64,000 nucleotides of DNA. Source: Asterochloris sp. CNOR1 (lineage: Eukaryota > Chlorophyta > Trebouxiophyceae > Trebouxiales > Trebouxiaceae). Each line of letters opens with the position of its first letter. Position 1 is the stretch's first letter. A program made the position numbers and the translations under genes. Below, in pieces: positions 23,401 through 34,800 of this stretch. A model generated the notes under the pieces. It made no database searches. It saw only the letters and a program-made list of their open reading frames with translations, and was not told the origin of the DNA. The DNA is taken from contig OZ017748.1 in the NCBI GenBank assembly GCA_963969365.1, positions 1,612,001 to 1,676,000 of the forward strand, read 5' to 3'.

Positions 23401-26400
23401 ATGATTTGCTGATTGGTACATGTGCAAGAAGCAGGGCTATCAGGTGCCTCTGCAGCCAGCAGTGCACATGTCACAAAGCAAAAGTCAAGTTTTCAAAGTG
23501 CCAGCTGTTGGCAGGCAGTGGAACCCAGCTTTTAGGCACGTGGCAATTGGGCAGGACCAGTGACAGCCTGAGCAGGGTGTCGGCATGGCAGGGACTGCAC
23601 ATGGCGCTCATCGCCTGAAGAGGTGTGTACGGGAGCAGGTTAGCACAGCACTTCCAGCAGGCATTCCCCAAAGTACTCGTATCTTGATGCACCAACAGAC
23701 AGAGTCCCAGACCACCAGGAGCAGATAAATGCTAAGTGGATCCGGTTTTGAGGGTCACCTGTCACGCTCCTGCAGCTGCTCCTTGATCACGTCCGCTGCT
23801 ACCTGGCCGCCTTCGCTGCCATGCTGAATCAGCATTTCTGTGGCTGACTGCCACCACTCCTCTCCCACATCGCTGATCTCCTTTATGTCAGCAGTGCCTG
23901 CATTACAAATGATCAAACAACAAGTCAGTCTCATACTGGAGCCACTCTCATGTTGGAGCCATCCCTGAGCATCCCGTGTGCGTTGGCTTACTTACTTCTG
24001 TTCTGCAGCACAGACAGGTGAGTCCTGACCACAATCACCAGCCAGATGGCGCCGCTAAACCACACAACACACTGCTGGAAAAATCGGGCTGCCCCTACGA
24101 GCACCTCAAAATGGTGCAGCCCGCTCTATACAGGCAGGCTCATCATGACAGTACAAGCAACATGCTGGCACAAAGCAGGCCAATGGCAAGCCTCACCCCC
24201 TTTCAGCTGGCAATCCACAGCAGACAGTCACACTCTGCAGCCAATCATTGCAGGAGACCCCTTGCTGCAGCTGCTGCCTGCCCTCATCTTGAAAACCCAC
24301 CTTGTGTCAGCTGCCGCTCAACCTTCTCGAGGGCAGCCTTGCTGTCCGCAAACTCCTTCTCAGCAGCTGCCAGCCTGGCGACAGAGTCAGCCATGTACTC
24401 GTCTCTGATGCAGTCTGCATCGCGCGTCAGGGTGCTGTCGCGGAGGGTGGGGGCCAGCCCCGCGGGCAGGCTGGCCCCAGCGGCGCCCAGCAGCTCGCTC
24501 AGGTTGTGGAGGGCGTGCAGGCGCTGCAGCGGGTCCGTGCGGACGGCTCCCTCGTTCTGGGCCGCAATGAAAAGGGCCTGCAGTTGGCCAGGCCGCAGGA
24601 GGGCTGGGTCCAGCCGTGGAGTGCACTGCAGGCCTGCCACCAAGGAGCAACATGGCCATGATGCAGCATGGTCTGGAATGCAAACAGTTGGGGGAGCTGT
24701 CTGGCATGCACTGCAGACAGAGCCACAGTGGAAGATATCACATGCCCACTGCAGACTGACAGAGCCACCCTGACAGAGCACAGCCAATATGACCTACGCC
24801 TCAGAGCACGCCCGACAAAGAACCCCCAGGATCTCCAGACTGACCCACCTCGCGATATGCCTGCACAGCGTCTGCCTCATTGTGCTCCAGCAGCATGAGG
24901 GCAGCCAGGCCATTCAGGGCAGCCAACAGCACTCGTTGGGCATCCTCTGCCTCTATGCGGGCCTTGTTGGTCAGCACCACCAGTATCTCTTCCATGGTCA
25001 TGGGTGCGCGGGCTGTGGCCAGCGACCTCAGGCCGCCAGAGCCCACCTGCGTGTCGTGGCAGGCTTCAGGCAGCTGCTGTAGTTTCCTGAGTCTGGCAGC
25101 TGCCAGCGCTGTGGCCACGGGACCGCCCTGCCTCACTTGTTGAACATAGCCTTAACAGCGGAAGCAGTCTGTGCAGGTTGTGTGCACCACCTGACCCTGG
25201 ATGCGCTGGCTTACAACCTTGAAAACGCAGATCACGACTGCCAAGCCTGCCACAGGGAGCTAGGAGAAGCTCCAGCTGTCAGCTGAACATTGAGGTCTTG
25301 GAACAGTGCACCTGTCAATCAGCGCTGCCCTGATGAGGTGCAGGGTCATTAGCATGTTCAGGCCACAGGAGGCAGCGCACCTGCAAACAAATCCTTGCCA
25401 CAGCCGTGTATAGCTGCCCACCTTAGATGGGCAGGGTCACCAATACGGAACCTACAGATCGAGCTACACCTGAGGGTGGCAACATGCCTGCCGCAGCCGC
25501 AGCAGCGGGTGCAGCAGCTTCTTCTCCTCTGCTGGGGTCAGGCGCCGCGCAGCAGCTGGGGCATCATTCCCACCCGCCACTGCTGACAGTGCCTGCCCTG
25601 ATATGGCAGAGCGGGCCTTGGCCAGGCAGTCCTGGTGCTGCCGTCGGTAGAAGTGGCGCTCTGCAAGGCGACATGAGGCAATATCAGGCAGTCATGAAGC
25701 ACCCCTGGTGCAAGCTTTCCTCTGCAGAGCAGCCTTTGTCTCATCTTATGCTCCTTCCATTCAGAAGTGATGCTCTGCAGGACAGCATCACAGGCACTCA
25801 GGCGGTGCCGAAGAGACAAAGGCAGGCCTAGCTAGATGCAGAGCTCTGCAGGGCAGCATGAGGTGCAATCAGGCAGAGATGAACAGCCTGAGGCTGTCCT
25901 GGGTAGGGCTAATCATTCGAAGCCAGGCACTGCTCTTGGTGCAGGACAATATGGCTGTCAGCCTCGGCTGTTGCCGCAGACCATACTTTGCTCGTGCACA
26001 AACTTGATGAGCCCCACGCGTGGTGGTCAGAAAGGCATCCAAGCCGAAGCCATCATGCACATCGCCATGCCAGCGACCAGCCTGGCCATTGATAGCGCTA
26101 ATTATCCCAGGCTCACATGGCATGCATGGGGCCCACCTATTGCCCCAAAGGAGAGCTGCGACATCTGCGACGTCTGTGGGGGAATGCCCAGCTCCCCTGC
26201 AACATCTGCTTTGGCAGTGCGCCACATGAGGCCTCCCTGCCAAGGACTGAGGAGGCTTATCAGCCTTGCACGCCCTGCAGCCATAGCGGACAGGCTGAGG
26301 GGATGGCAGCAATGAGAACTGCTGATGCGGTGACACAGGGATGGCAGAACAGCGTAGTGGAGCAATAATGCTAAAGCTGCATGTCATGCCAACACAAGCA

Positions 26401-29400
26401 ACCCGGACATAATGTAGGTCTTCCCCATCAAAAGGCTGCTTAACAACCTGAGGTGTGCCCCATACATGACCAACGTGAGAGGTGAAACCCGAAGTGGCCC
26501 AGCAGCGGCTGCAGAGACCTGTGCCGCACCTGCAGGGGAGCCTGCTTCTGTGGGTCGTTGGCAGACCCGGTTCCACCAAAAGCGCTGGTGCAATGGGGCA
26601 GCATGCAGGAAGTACATGAGGCCATACAGATCCTCCAGGCCCCGATTAATGGGAGTTCCAGTGACACACCACCTGGAGGGAAAGATAGACAGATAGCGCG
26701 GCATGATCAGATGGATGCAGACTTGAGCAAAGTGGGATTGAACATTCACTGACAATTAGATACCCTTTCATGGAGTCAAGGCAGCCCACTGCCAGCTGCC
26801 ATGGCCTCGCTGATGCCCAGCAAACCTGCATGTGTACTTGCAGCAACACGGTGCTCAAGCAGCACGTCTCAGGCTACGACTTCTGTCTTCAGACTGAGCA
26901 GAGGCAGGCATGCAAGGGAGCTTACCTGTGCACGGCAGGGATCTTGACAGTCATCTCTGCAGCCTTGGCTGTGGAGCTCTCCACCATCTGTGCCTCATCC
27001 AAGCACACCCGCCACCAGCGCAGTCTGGTCAGGGGCGTGGGGATCACCTGCAAGATGCATCACGCCACTCCTGGTTGGACAGAGGACAAACCCAGGGGTT
27101 CAGAGTGGAAGACCAGAGCAGCTTGACAAAAGTGCAGGGTCACCTGCTGGCATCAAGACAGCATTGTCTGCCACAGACAGAGGTTTAGGCCAGGGCGTTG
27201 GGCACTCTCAAGACGTCTTGGTGGACGAAGCAGGGAGCATGCAGGTGCAGGCAGGCCCCTGCAGCCTCTGTGCATGGCTAGATGTACTCACGCACAAGAC
27301 AGGAGCTCTAGAGAGGCGACTGAGTCATGCAATGCCTGGAGGGGTTTGGTGCACATGTCAGCAGCTCAGCACGGGCGGGCAGAGCCTTGTAGTATGTGCT
27401 CAGGGCACAGTGCTGCTACAGCGCACCTCATACGCCTTAGGGCGGCGGAAGGTACGTGTCTGGGTGCCAGGGTCAGCCTCGTGATGGATGTCACGTCTCA
27501 GAACATCGTAGGTGGTCAGCACAATGTCTGCAGATGCCAGATCGGCAGCAGACACCACATGAAATGCCTTGCTCAGCACCTGCAGCAGGCAGGATGCTGC
27601 TGGCTATGACTTCAGCCACTCACCTGCTCCGAACGGCATGTGGTACATCGGTCAGACCAAACAAAAGTTCACGAAACGAAACGCTGGACACAAAACCAGC
27701 GCTGAGACGTCGTCCGACACATGCATTGCCCCCGGAGAAGACATGACAGGCAAGCTGAAGCTATGGCAAGGCTGCCTGGTCCTTGCTGGCCAGACTACTG
27801 CACACTGCTTAGGCTTCTCCAATCTTCAGCCACGAAGCAGATCTGCAAGTCGAGACAGGGCAGCCCGCAATCAAACGTCACCCTCCAGGGCCTCCTAGGC
27901 TCCTGTCTGCATGATGGCCCAGCTGAGCGCTTCCAGGTGGTGTCTGAATCAAGTCGTTCCTGCCCACCTCTTTGGGCTTCCTGGGCTTGTGATTGCGTTT
28001 GCGCTTGCGCTTGGCCACCCCGTCGTCGGTGTCACTGCCCTCAGCTGCAGCTGCCAGGCTCCTGCCCCCCAGCTGCTGTGCCGGCAGGCCCTGCTGCTGC
28101 CCCTCATACACCACCACCTTCAGGGCCCCTTCCCTGATGTGCTTCTTGATTTCAGTCTGCCACTGGTGCAGGATGGAGGCTGGGCACACAATCAGTGTGG
28201 CGCCGCAGTCTGAGCCAACCTCGGAGGCAGCTTTGGCACGCAGGCACTGCTGGCAGAAGTAGGCGCCTGCAGCGGCATGGCACAGGGAAATGACAGGAGT
28301 GCACCACCCTGGGCCCATACAAGCATGAGCAGGGGGCTCACCTTGGCTTCACAGTTCCTGGTAGCAAGCAGCACAGCATCTGCAACCTGTACATCACCCT
28401 GCCTGAGGCAGGCTCACAGCCACTACCCCACCGTCACAGGCAGGCAATGGCACATCCAGCAAGAATGGAGGGGCCCCCTCACAAGGTGGCAGCCTGCCGA
28501 TCCGAGGCCGCATGCAGGGCAGCTCACCGCGTGGCGCCCTGGCCAGCCCCACGCAGGCGCCGTGCTGCCACACGAGGCAGGCATCGCACTGCACCCAGAG
28601 GCCAGTGTGGTCCTCAGGGTCAGCATCTGCATCAGACACTCCGCAGGGGCACTGGATGCGCTCCCTCGCCTTGATCTGTACCTGCTGTGGCACAAAGCTC
28701 ACATCTACCTCGCGCTTGTTGCAGCGACATGTCTATAAATCTGCAGGGCAGCTGGAAGCTGGGCACACAATGGCAGCAGTGCAGCTTCGAGCCAAGCACA
28801 CACGGGCACACTGTACTTTGAGATGGCCTCTGAGCATTTCAAAGGCTACCTTTTTCAACTCACCGCCTTGGGCTTCCTAGCATTGCGAGCCTGGAACTTG
28901 TGCGCCGAGATGCACGCCAGAAGCTCCACAGTCTTGCCCAGGCCCATTTCTGCATGCCTCATTCTGCTCAATGCTACTCCTGGCCAGACAGTGGATGTGC
29001 AGAAGACACACTGGCCCCCAGCAGAGGACGCAGCCGCATGTCAGTGGCAAAGCAAGTACAGCTTCACTTCACAGCAGAGTGCACAGCTCTGCATAACGCT
29101 CACCGTCGCAGAGGATGCCACCCTTCACTGGATGGGGTTGTTCAAAGCCTGTCTGGCTTAACGCTCCGGTGAAGGGATTCATGTAAAGCAACCTACCATT
29201 CAGGCACTGCACCTCCCTCCAAAGGGGATGCAGGCCTGAGGCCTGCCCCTGCACACAGGCAGACTGCTCACCAGCACACAGAGTCACAGTCTGCAGGAAG
29301 GCACTGCTGCTGTCAACCTGCTAAAGCAGGACAGGTTGGCAAGTAGGGGTCGTGTGCAGTGATGTGGAATTTACCGATAATACGCCTGTGCATATGTGTG

Positions 29401-30885
29401 CCTGGCTTGATCAAGTTTGCCATCGGAAATTGTTGCACGCAACCCTTCAGCTGCCAGCAGGCCGAACTTGCTACCCTGGATGGTGGCCCTGACTTGTGAG
29501 TTAGGACAGGTGCATGGGTTTGTTGTTGGAGGACGCTCACCAGCTGGCCCTTCTCCCTGGCAACCATCCAAGCAGCTGCTCGCCTCTGATACGACCGCAG
29601 CACAGGGTTGAGCTGTGGCAGATCTTGCTGCAGCTCAGGCTCACGGCCGCTGGGCTTCACAGCAGTGTACAGCTCTGCTGCATCAAAGAAGTGTTGGGCC
29701 TCTTGGGCAGAGGCCTCCTCAGCAGAGACCTGCTGGGCAGGGGCTGCCTCAGCCGAGTCCTGCCGAGTGCCAGGCTGCTGCATTGCAGAAGTCTGCTGAT
29801 GGCTGCTGATGCCCGCTGAGGGCCCAGCAGACTGCACCACCGGCCCATTCTGGGGCCCTGCTGCCTCTGCGGCGGCTGCTGCTGCTGCGACATGAGTTGT
29901 GTGGTCCCCGCTATTTCCCCTCTGCCTCCTGTGGTGCACAAATGTTACGCTGGCATCGTCCAGCAGCCGCTGCTCAGCATGAGCCTCAGCGCTGTGCTGG
30001 GGCAGCAGCCAGGCCTGCAGGGCGAGCCACTGCTGCTGCCACAGTCGCTGAGTCTGAGTCTCTGGATCTGCACATCATTGATAGCAAGTTGCAAGCATAT
30101 CTTGCTTTTGTGCAGCATGCTGCAACGTCACCAGGCATGGCAGTCAGGGGTGGAGTCATTAAGTGCCAGGACCTCACCTACTGGCTGTTCTGTGAAGGCC
30201 GCCTCTGTCAGGCAGAGCACCAGGGATGGCTGTTGGCTGTCATATGACAGCAGGGCTTTGCTGGTCTTGATCAGACTACACAGACCTCTCAAGGCAGGCA
30301 TGCCTGGGAATCTGACAGTGCCCTGCATCATGGCAGGTCTGGTCAGCACCTTTACTGCATGTGCAAGAGAATGCACTGCAGAGGTTTGTCTACCACGGGT
30401 TCACTGCAGGAAGAACTGTGGCAGCATGCAAGACATTGTTGCCAGTCAGCAGCTATGCTTGAACTGTCACCTACCTCCTCGTCAGGTGTCTTCAGAGTCC
30501 CGCAAGGTGACTCGTCTACATCCTGCAACTCCGCAGTTTGTGCCTGACTCAAGTGCAGTGCCAGCCAGCAGCTTCTGCCAGCCACCGGAGGCTCGCCAGC
30601 AGGGCGTGGCTGCACCCCAGGGCCGTGCTGGTCCAGGGGCAGCAGGGCAACCTGCCACAGCTGGCAGCCAGCAGGGGCACCTCTGTGCACCTCCAGCCGT
30701 GTTGGCAAGGGCATAGTGTCTGGTCTGGGCTGCTGCCTGCGCCGCTTCCTTGCCCGAATGGGCACATCTGCACCAGAATCGCCGCTGCCTTGCTCCTGCT
30801 GGGGCTCAAACGGCACCTCATCCTCTGCTCTTGACTCTACTGTCCCAAGGTTGGCTTGTGGCTGGCTCTGCTTCCGGCGTGGCAT
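8486..30885 (-). CDS. SHPRH: SHPRH-type SNF2 helicase / PHD / RING E3 ubiquitin ligase
   Basis: SHPRH (yeast Rad5 relative) polyubiquitinates PCNA and remodels stalled forks in the nucleus. About 25 minus-strand exons were recognised, among them: 30885-30475 (start [10 protein letters not shown]); 30067-29541 ([13 protein letters not shown]); about 29260-29114; 28949-28864 (Walker [13 protein letters not shown]); a PHD exon near 28730-28520 ([28 protein letters not shown]); about 28260-27975 ([12 protein letters not shown]); 27583-27427 ([13 protein letters not shown]); 27047-26926 ([18 protein letters not shown], the DEAQ box); 26672-26536 ([19 protein letters not shown]); 26241-26137; 25660-25470 ([12 protein letters not shown]); about 25137-24850; about 24632-24301; 23898-23760; 23192-23008; 22637-22428; RING on 20105-19978 ([13 protein letters not shown]) and 19795-19643 (CPTC, then GSYGTK); then across a 9.8-kb intron 9845-9515 ([25 protein letters not shown]), 9033-8796 ([10 protein letters not shown]) and 8531-8486 ([14 protein letters not shown], stop). 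Domain order matches human SHPRH without its H15 part being evident. Exons between about 22430 and 20860 are less sure. Confidence 0.9.
9165..9580 (-). repeat. Three decayed copies of an SHPRH helicase exon end
   Basis: The 3' end of the helicase motif V exon (9515-9580 on the minus strand, ending before the gtgact donor) recurs at about 9430-9500, 9240-9300 and 9165-9225, all in the intron just downstream of it. The nearest copy keeps the block that encodes KQGSxGLNLT and is followed by a better donor (gtaaga) than the real exon. The two farther copies have lost parts of the frame but keep the caagcagggcag core. Each is 50-70 nt long. Confidence 0.75.
10010..10040 (+). promoter_or_regulatory. 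Heat-shock element cluster of HSP101
   Basis: Three units of the form TTCTAGAccc, CTCCAGAccc and CTCCAGAAcc follow one another with exact 10-nt spacing at 10011-10040, about 160-185 nt before the HSP101 ATG. This is the inverted nTTCnnGAAn layout bound by heat-shock factor trimers, with one or two mismatches per unit. The position inside the promoter of a heat-shock gene makes it credible. The cluster lies within an intron of the opposite-strand SHPRH gene, so HSF binding would occur inside that transcription unit. Confidence 0.6.
10197..19089 (+). CDS. HSP101: HSP101 / ClpB disaggregase, cytosolic type
   Basis: ClpB/HSP101 is a hexameric AAA+ ATPase that pulls proteins out of aggregates with HSP70. 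Sixteen exons, all phase-consistent, give 891 residues: 10197-10437, 10820-11034, 11386-11560, 11928-12044, 12698-12841, 13223-13368, 13618-13890, 14450-14649, 15032-15113, 15454-15597, 15919-16003, 16278-16498, 17064-17278, 17777-17888, 18436-18562 and 18911-19089. The Clp N domain starts at residue 1, so there is no plastid or mitochondrial presequence. Then come Walker A1 (GDPG/VGKT, split by an intron), [19 protein letters not shown] (Walker B1), the coiled-coil middle domain (exons 7-9), Walker A2 [13 protein letters not shown] (also split), VVLLDEVEK (Walker B2) and the C-terminal [14 protein letters not shown]. The acidic end [13 protein letters not shown] resembles plant cytosolic HSP101. 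Intron 2 uses a GC donor (gcaagc at 11035). The whole gene sits in an SHPRH intron on the opposite strand. Confidence 0.96.
11641..11700 (+). repeat. Decayed copy of HSP101 exon 3 end
   Basis: This intron stretch resembles 11518-11560 (the end of exon 3, encoding [14 protein letters not shown]). The shared blocks are gcaccaag, aaccc(a/t)gtt(t/c)tg and ggg(g)acccagg. The copy reads roughly [13 protein letters not shown] before running into unrelated sequence, so it keeps the frame around the P-loop but not the GKT part. It lies about 80 nt downstream of the real exon. Confidence 0.6.
14309..14512 (+). repeat. Decayed copy of HSP101 exon 8 start plus source
   Basis: The start of exon 8 (14439-14512, including its acceptor) is matched upstream by 14309-14395. 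Both contain gagccagcagc, ggctggaggaggt or agctggaggaggtt, and ctggc...gctgcagg.caag in the same order. The copy has its own cac-aag in place of the cacag acceptor, so it is probably not spliced now. The offset is about 130 nt. Confidence 0.7.
15640..15690 (+). repeat. Decayed copy of HSP101 exon 10 end
   Basis: The sequence around 15655-15690 repeats the end of exon 10 (15568-15605): both have cgtgtggtggggcag or tatgcggtggggcag, then a cc/ca-aggcagtc.aggtg block that includes the donor site. The copy lies about 85 nt downstream and carries a stop in the exon frame. Confidence 0.6.
16437..16735 (+). repeat. Copy of HSP101 exon 12 end (Walker B2) in the next intron
   Basis: The exon 12 end at 16437-16500 (encoding [21 protein letters not shown]) is repeated at 16655-16722. 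The copy still reads close to [20 protein letters not shown], with the key Walker B aspartate-glutamate order changed to ED. The exon-intron border aag|gt is changed to aagatt. Offset about 220 nt. This is one of the least decayed copies in the window. Confidence 0.75.
27620..27730 (+). pseudogene. GIY-YIG endonuclease fossil fragment
   Basis: A short plus-strand stretch inside an SHPRH intron encodes [15 protein letters not shown] followed by an H-rich end, which is the first motif and the following basic motif of GIY-YIG nucleases as found in mobile introns, Penelope-like elements and large DNA viruses of algae. Only about 35 residues are recognisable and nothing flanking belongs to the family, so it is a broken remnant. 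Its base composition is more A-rich than the neighbouring sequence. The source element cannot be named from so little. Confidence 0.5.
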
Positions 30886-31874
30886 GAAAAGACAAGGAAG
30901 TCCTGCACATGTGCACACGCAGAATGTCATACACATGCTTGTGCTATGACAACTCAGCTTTGGCGTTGCTGCCACATGCAGGTTGAGCACTGGGAAGCCA
31001 GGCACGATGATCAGTATCCCACCTCAAACTTATGCAGAAGCCCCTTGCCCCATATTGACGCACAATCGAGTGAGCTGGCAGATTGACAGCCCAGAATGCA
31101 AGTGTAGCAGCCCTACACAGGTTCGGACACCTAGGGGCTTTGGGAAGTGGCCTCACTGCACAGGGACACCGGATTGGTCAATGCTGCACATGGGAGTTGC
31201 ATGGACGAGATACTAAATGTAGCCCCATCCAACCGTTGCAGGCTGCAGCCCCAGTAATTCCCTACTCTGCAAGAGTGCTTGAACAAATAGCCTCCGTGGT
31301 CTTCTCGGTTTGACTTGGTTGGCAATTCCAGCCAGACTTGTCACATCAAGGCCTGCATCTCAGCTGTATAATGCCAGTTCACCAGCAAAGCCGGACTGGA
31401 GACTCAAATCAGGCCTGCATTCATCCAAGGTGCACAGGTCCCTGCATGATAGTGTTTCAGCCTGCCCAACCAATGACGTCTCACTTCCATGCTGTTTCCT
31501 CAACACACAAGGAATGGAGTCAGGAGCAACATGAGCATGCATGCTCACCAGATGTGTCTACCCCACTTGCAGAAGGTGATTCGGCCGCTGCGCAGGCGCC
31601 ATAATAGTATCCGGAGTCAGCATGCCAGGGTGAGAGATGCTCTGGGCAGCCCATGAATCTTGTCTGATCAAGCCACCAGCCATGTGGCACCGTGTTGCAT
31701 GCTCACTCCCACTCAAACAGCCCCAGCACGCAACATCATCCAGCTGCTTGCTCCCATGCTCAGGTGGCCAGGTGAGCTGATCAGCCTGCATGCTACCTCC
31801 CATGAGCAGCCCCACTTTTAGGCGAGGAGCTGCTCATTTGCATGGGCTGCCGACAATCAGCTGCTCGCCTGCAG
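30886..31874. other. Divergent region between SHPRH and myosin
   Basis: About 1 kb lies between the SHPRH start (minus) and the first myosin exon I can support (plus). It should hold both promoters and the first coding exon of the myosin, which I could not place: the exon at 31875 begins in phase 2, so an ATG exon is needed upstream. No other gene-like frame is seen. Confidence 0.5.
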
Positions 31875-34800
31875 GGCTGCCAAAGCAAAGCAGAAGGCCG
31901 GTAGGGCTCCAGTACCAGCCTGGAAGAATGACACGCTGGAGGGGCTGGAGAAGGGGTCGCGTGTCTGGTTCAGGGCCTCCGACACAGAGTGGCGCCTAGG
32001 CACGCTGACCAGCGTCAATGCCAAGGTCACAGCGGAGTGCATCGTCGCACTCGATGCTCAGCAGGTGGGCTGGTTGACGCACAGGCTGCCCTTCAGCAGG
32101 ACACAGAGTGCACTCGGGACATGCACCAGCACGCTGCATGCTCAGCACGGGGGCAGCCAGTCCTCCAGCAGACCTTCTGCTGGGCCCTGCGTGGCTCTGC
32201 CTGGGCAACTGGCATCACTGCGCCTGCTGCGAATCGGCGGCCAGCTGGCGCCAATCTGCTCTGGTGCAAAGTCTCCATTCTCCCATGTGAACCTGCCAGG
32301 CCAAGGCAGGGTGGTGGCATGCGCCTGTTGTCAGCCTGCGTCCACATTCTCCACAAAGGAAACCAGAGCGAGAGCCCTGAGTCCGTTGCGCAGGAGCTCA
32401 GTGTAAAAGGCTTGTCAGGCAGGGGCGGGCAGGCGAGGTGGCCTGCCAGCCCGACCCTGTTCAGTCTCTTGTAAGAGGCATGCTGCTGCATGCTGTCCCT
32501 ACAGCAAGGCGGCCGGGAGATGGTCAGTGCTCACAGCACGAAGAACATGCTTGTGGGCTGGCCCTGTTGGACGGCGGTGCAGGCAGTGGCTGCTGAAGGG
32601 CGGTCGGGCAGACCGAGCTGTGTGACGCCCAGCACGGCTGCCCCTGCAAGCCCTGCTACATGTTGCTGCTGCTGCAGGGCCCTGGCAGTGGGGAGCTGGC
32701 CACCGCCCAGATCACACAGTGTGTCCCCGCAAACCCAGCCATACTGGATGCAGTCCCTGACCTGACCAGCTTGACCTACCTGAACGAGCCTTCTATCCTG
32801 CATGACCTCAACCAGAGGTGTGCTTCTGCCTGTGGCAGTCCCCGCGCAGGCCAGCCACGAGATGACCAGCTTTGCTGCATGCAGCCCGCTCCAGGCATCA
32901 ATCTGCTGCCCCAGCTAGCTGCATGCAGGCGCACATACACTGGGCATCACCCTTGCCGGCTGCCCTATCTGGCCACCATCAGGGCCTGCCTTGGGTGCAA
33001 CTTCCGTTGCCTTTCACGGTCTCTGACTGGTTGGTGGACATTCTGCAGCACGGGCAGCAGGTCGGGGGCACAGCACCCGACAGCAGGCTTGGAATGGCCC
33101 CTGTGTGCCTGTGCAGGTATGCCCAGGACGGGATCTACTCCCATGCAGGGCCTGTGCTGATCGCAGTGAATCCCTTCAAATCCGTCCCGCTGTATGCGCC
33201 CGATGTGGTGCAGCGCTACAAGGTAATGGGGAAGCCTGTGTGAGCCAATTTGATCATATTGACTGACTCTGGCTGCTCCTTGGAGGCCAGGCCTGCATCA
33301 TGTGAAGGTGGTTTGCATCCCTGCAGCAGTGCACCTACACAGCTGTCAGCCTGCACTTGTCTAGTCTAGCTGGATCTGACCCCTATGGCCCCGCCTACAT
33401 TGACACGTAGCAGGTGCAACTCATCAGTGCAGCACAACAAAGCTCCGTGCATGGCACAGGCCCGCGCCAACGCAGAGCAGGTGGAGGGCTGGGACCCGCA
33501 TGTCTTCCTGATAGCAGACAAAGCCTTCAAAGCCATGGCTGCACGCAACGCCAGCCAGAGTCTGGTCATCAGCGGGGAGAGTGGAGCGGGCAAGACTGAG
33601 ACCACCAAGGTTGCTATGCAGTATCTGGCGGGGCTGGCTGGAGGCACTGGTGAGCTTGCAGGCTGCCTGGAGACAGTGGGGCACCTCAGGAGCAGCCATG
33701 CAGTGCCTGGCAGGGTTAGCATGCTGACACAAGTAAGAGATGCACAACACAAGGCAGGCTTGCATGGCCATCCATGCACATCCTGCAGGGGGTGTTGTGG
33801 GCGGGTCCCAACCCCTTGGATGCCATGTGAACTGCACTGCTCTGTCCTGAAGGCCTCTGGTTCGATTGCTGCCCAAGCAGGGTTCTTGTGGCAACCATTG
33901 CTGCAGGGGTGGCGGTGCAGGTCCTGCTGACATACCCCGTTGTTGCTCAAGCACCGCTCCTACCCACGCTGCAGGGGTGCAGTGACAGGCCCCGCAGGCT
34001 CCCTGCCAGCGACAGTCGCATCTGAGCACAACATGTGTCCCGGCGGCCTTCGCAGTGCACTGCTCACGTGTGGGTGCTGCCCCTGGCTGCAGGGGTGGAG
34101 GGGCAGGTTCTGCAGACCAACCCCCTGCTGGAGGCCTTTGGCAATGCCCGCACGCTGCGTAACAACAACTCCTCCCGCTTTGGGAAGCTGTTGCAGATCT
34201 ATTTCAATAACAGTCGGCACATCTGCGGGGCCCTGATCCAGACCTACCTCCTGGAGAAGTCCCGGGTGGTGCACCAGCTCCCAGGGGAGCGGAACTACCA
34301 CATCTTCTATCAGGTGGGGCGCTGACACCTCTCCACAGGAAACCTGGATCTACGCATGCTGAACCGCGGCTGGTGTTGCTCACTGACAGAGGAACATCCC
34401 TGGGCAGTGATGGCATGCCTTTCATGACACCTTCTGCGTGCTGCTGTGCTACTGGAGCCAGCATGGCTGGCCAACTGCAGTTCGCCATGTCTAAGTCTGA
34501 ATTGCAGAGCCATGGCATGTTTGAGCTTTTTGCCGACAGCAGGGCAGGCTTCTGCAGGTGTGCTGGCCTCTGTGTGACAGGCATCTTGAACTCTGAGGAA
34601 CAGCCACCTGTCGTACTCCTGCAGAGCAACAAGGAGTCGCCTGCCGCCTGCAGATGTTAAGCTGTGCAGTTGCGTGGCTTCCTCAGCTTGCTGCGCCCAG
34701 CCTGCAGTTGCTGCTGAGCTGGACTGGTAGCCCTTGCATTGCTTCTGCCCTGCAGCTGTGCAGCAGTGCAAGGGTGTGTCAGACGAGGAGGCCAGGCAAC

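Noticed and set aside
25869-26130. Long minus-strand open frame in the SHPRH region
   Set aside because: Only the part 26137-26241 ([18 protein letters not shown]) matches SHPRH; the rest is intron read-through.
8486-30885. Two separate genes: a RING/SNF2 protein ending near 19600 and a helicase-C protein at 8486-9860
   Set aside because: The split point falls inside one conserved stretch (GSYGTK then IEAIL...), donor and acceptor phases match, and no start codon context precedes 9845. A single gene with a nested intron gene is simpler, though transcripts are needed.
31790-31999. Open frame overlapping the first supported myosin exon in another frame
   Set aside because: The myosin frame ([15 protein letters not shown]) fits the family; the other frame is Arg/Gly/Pro-rich with no match.
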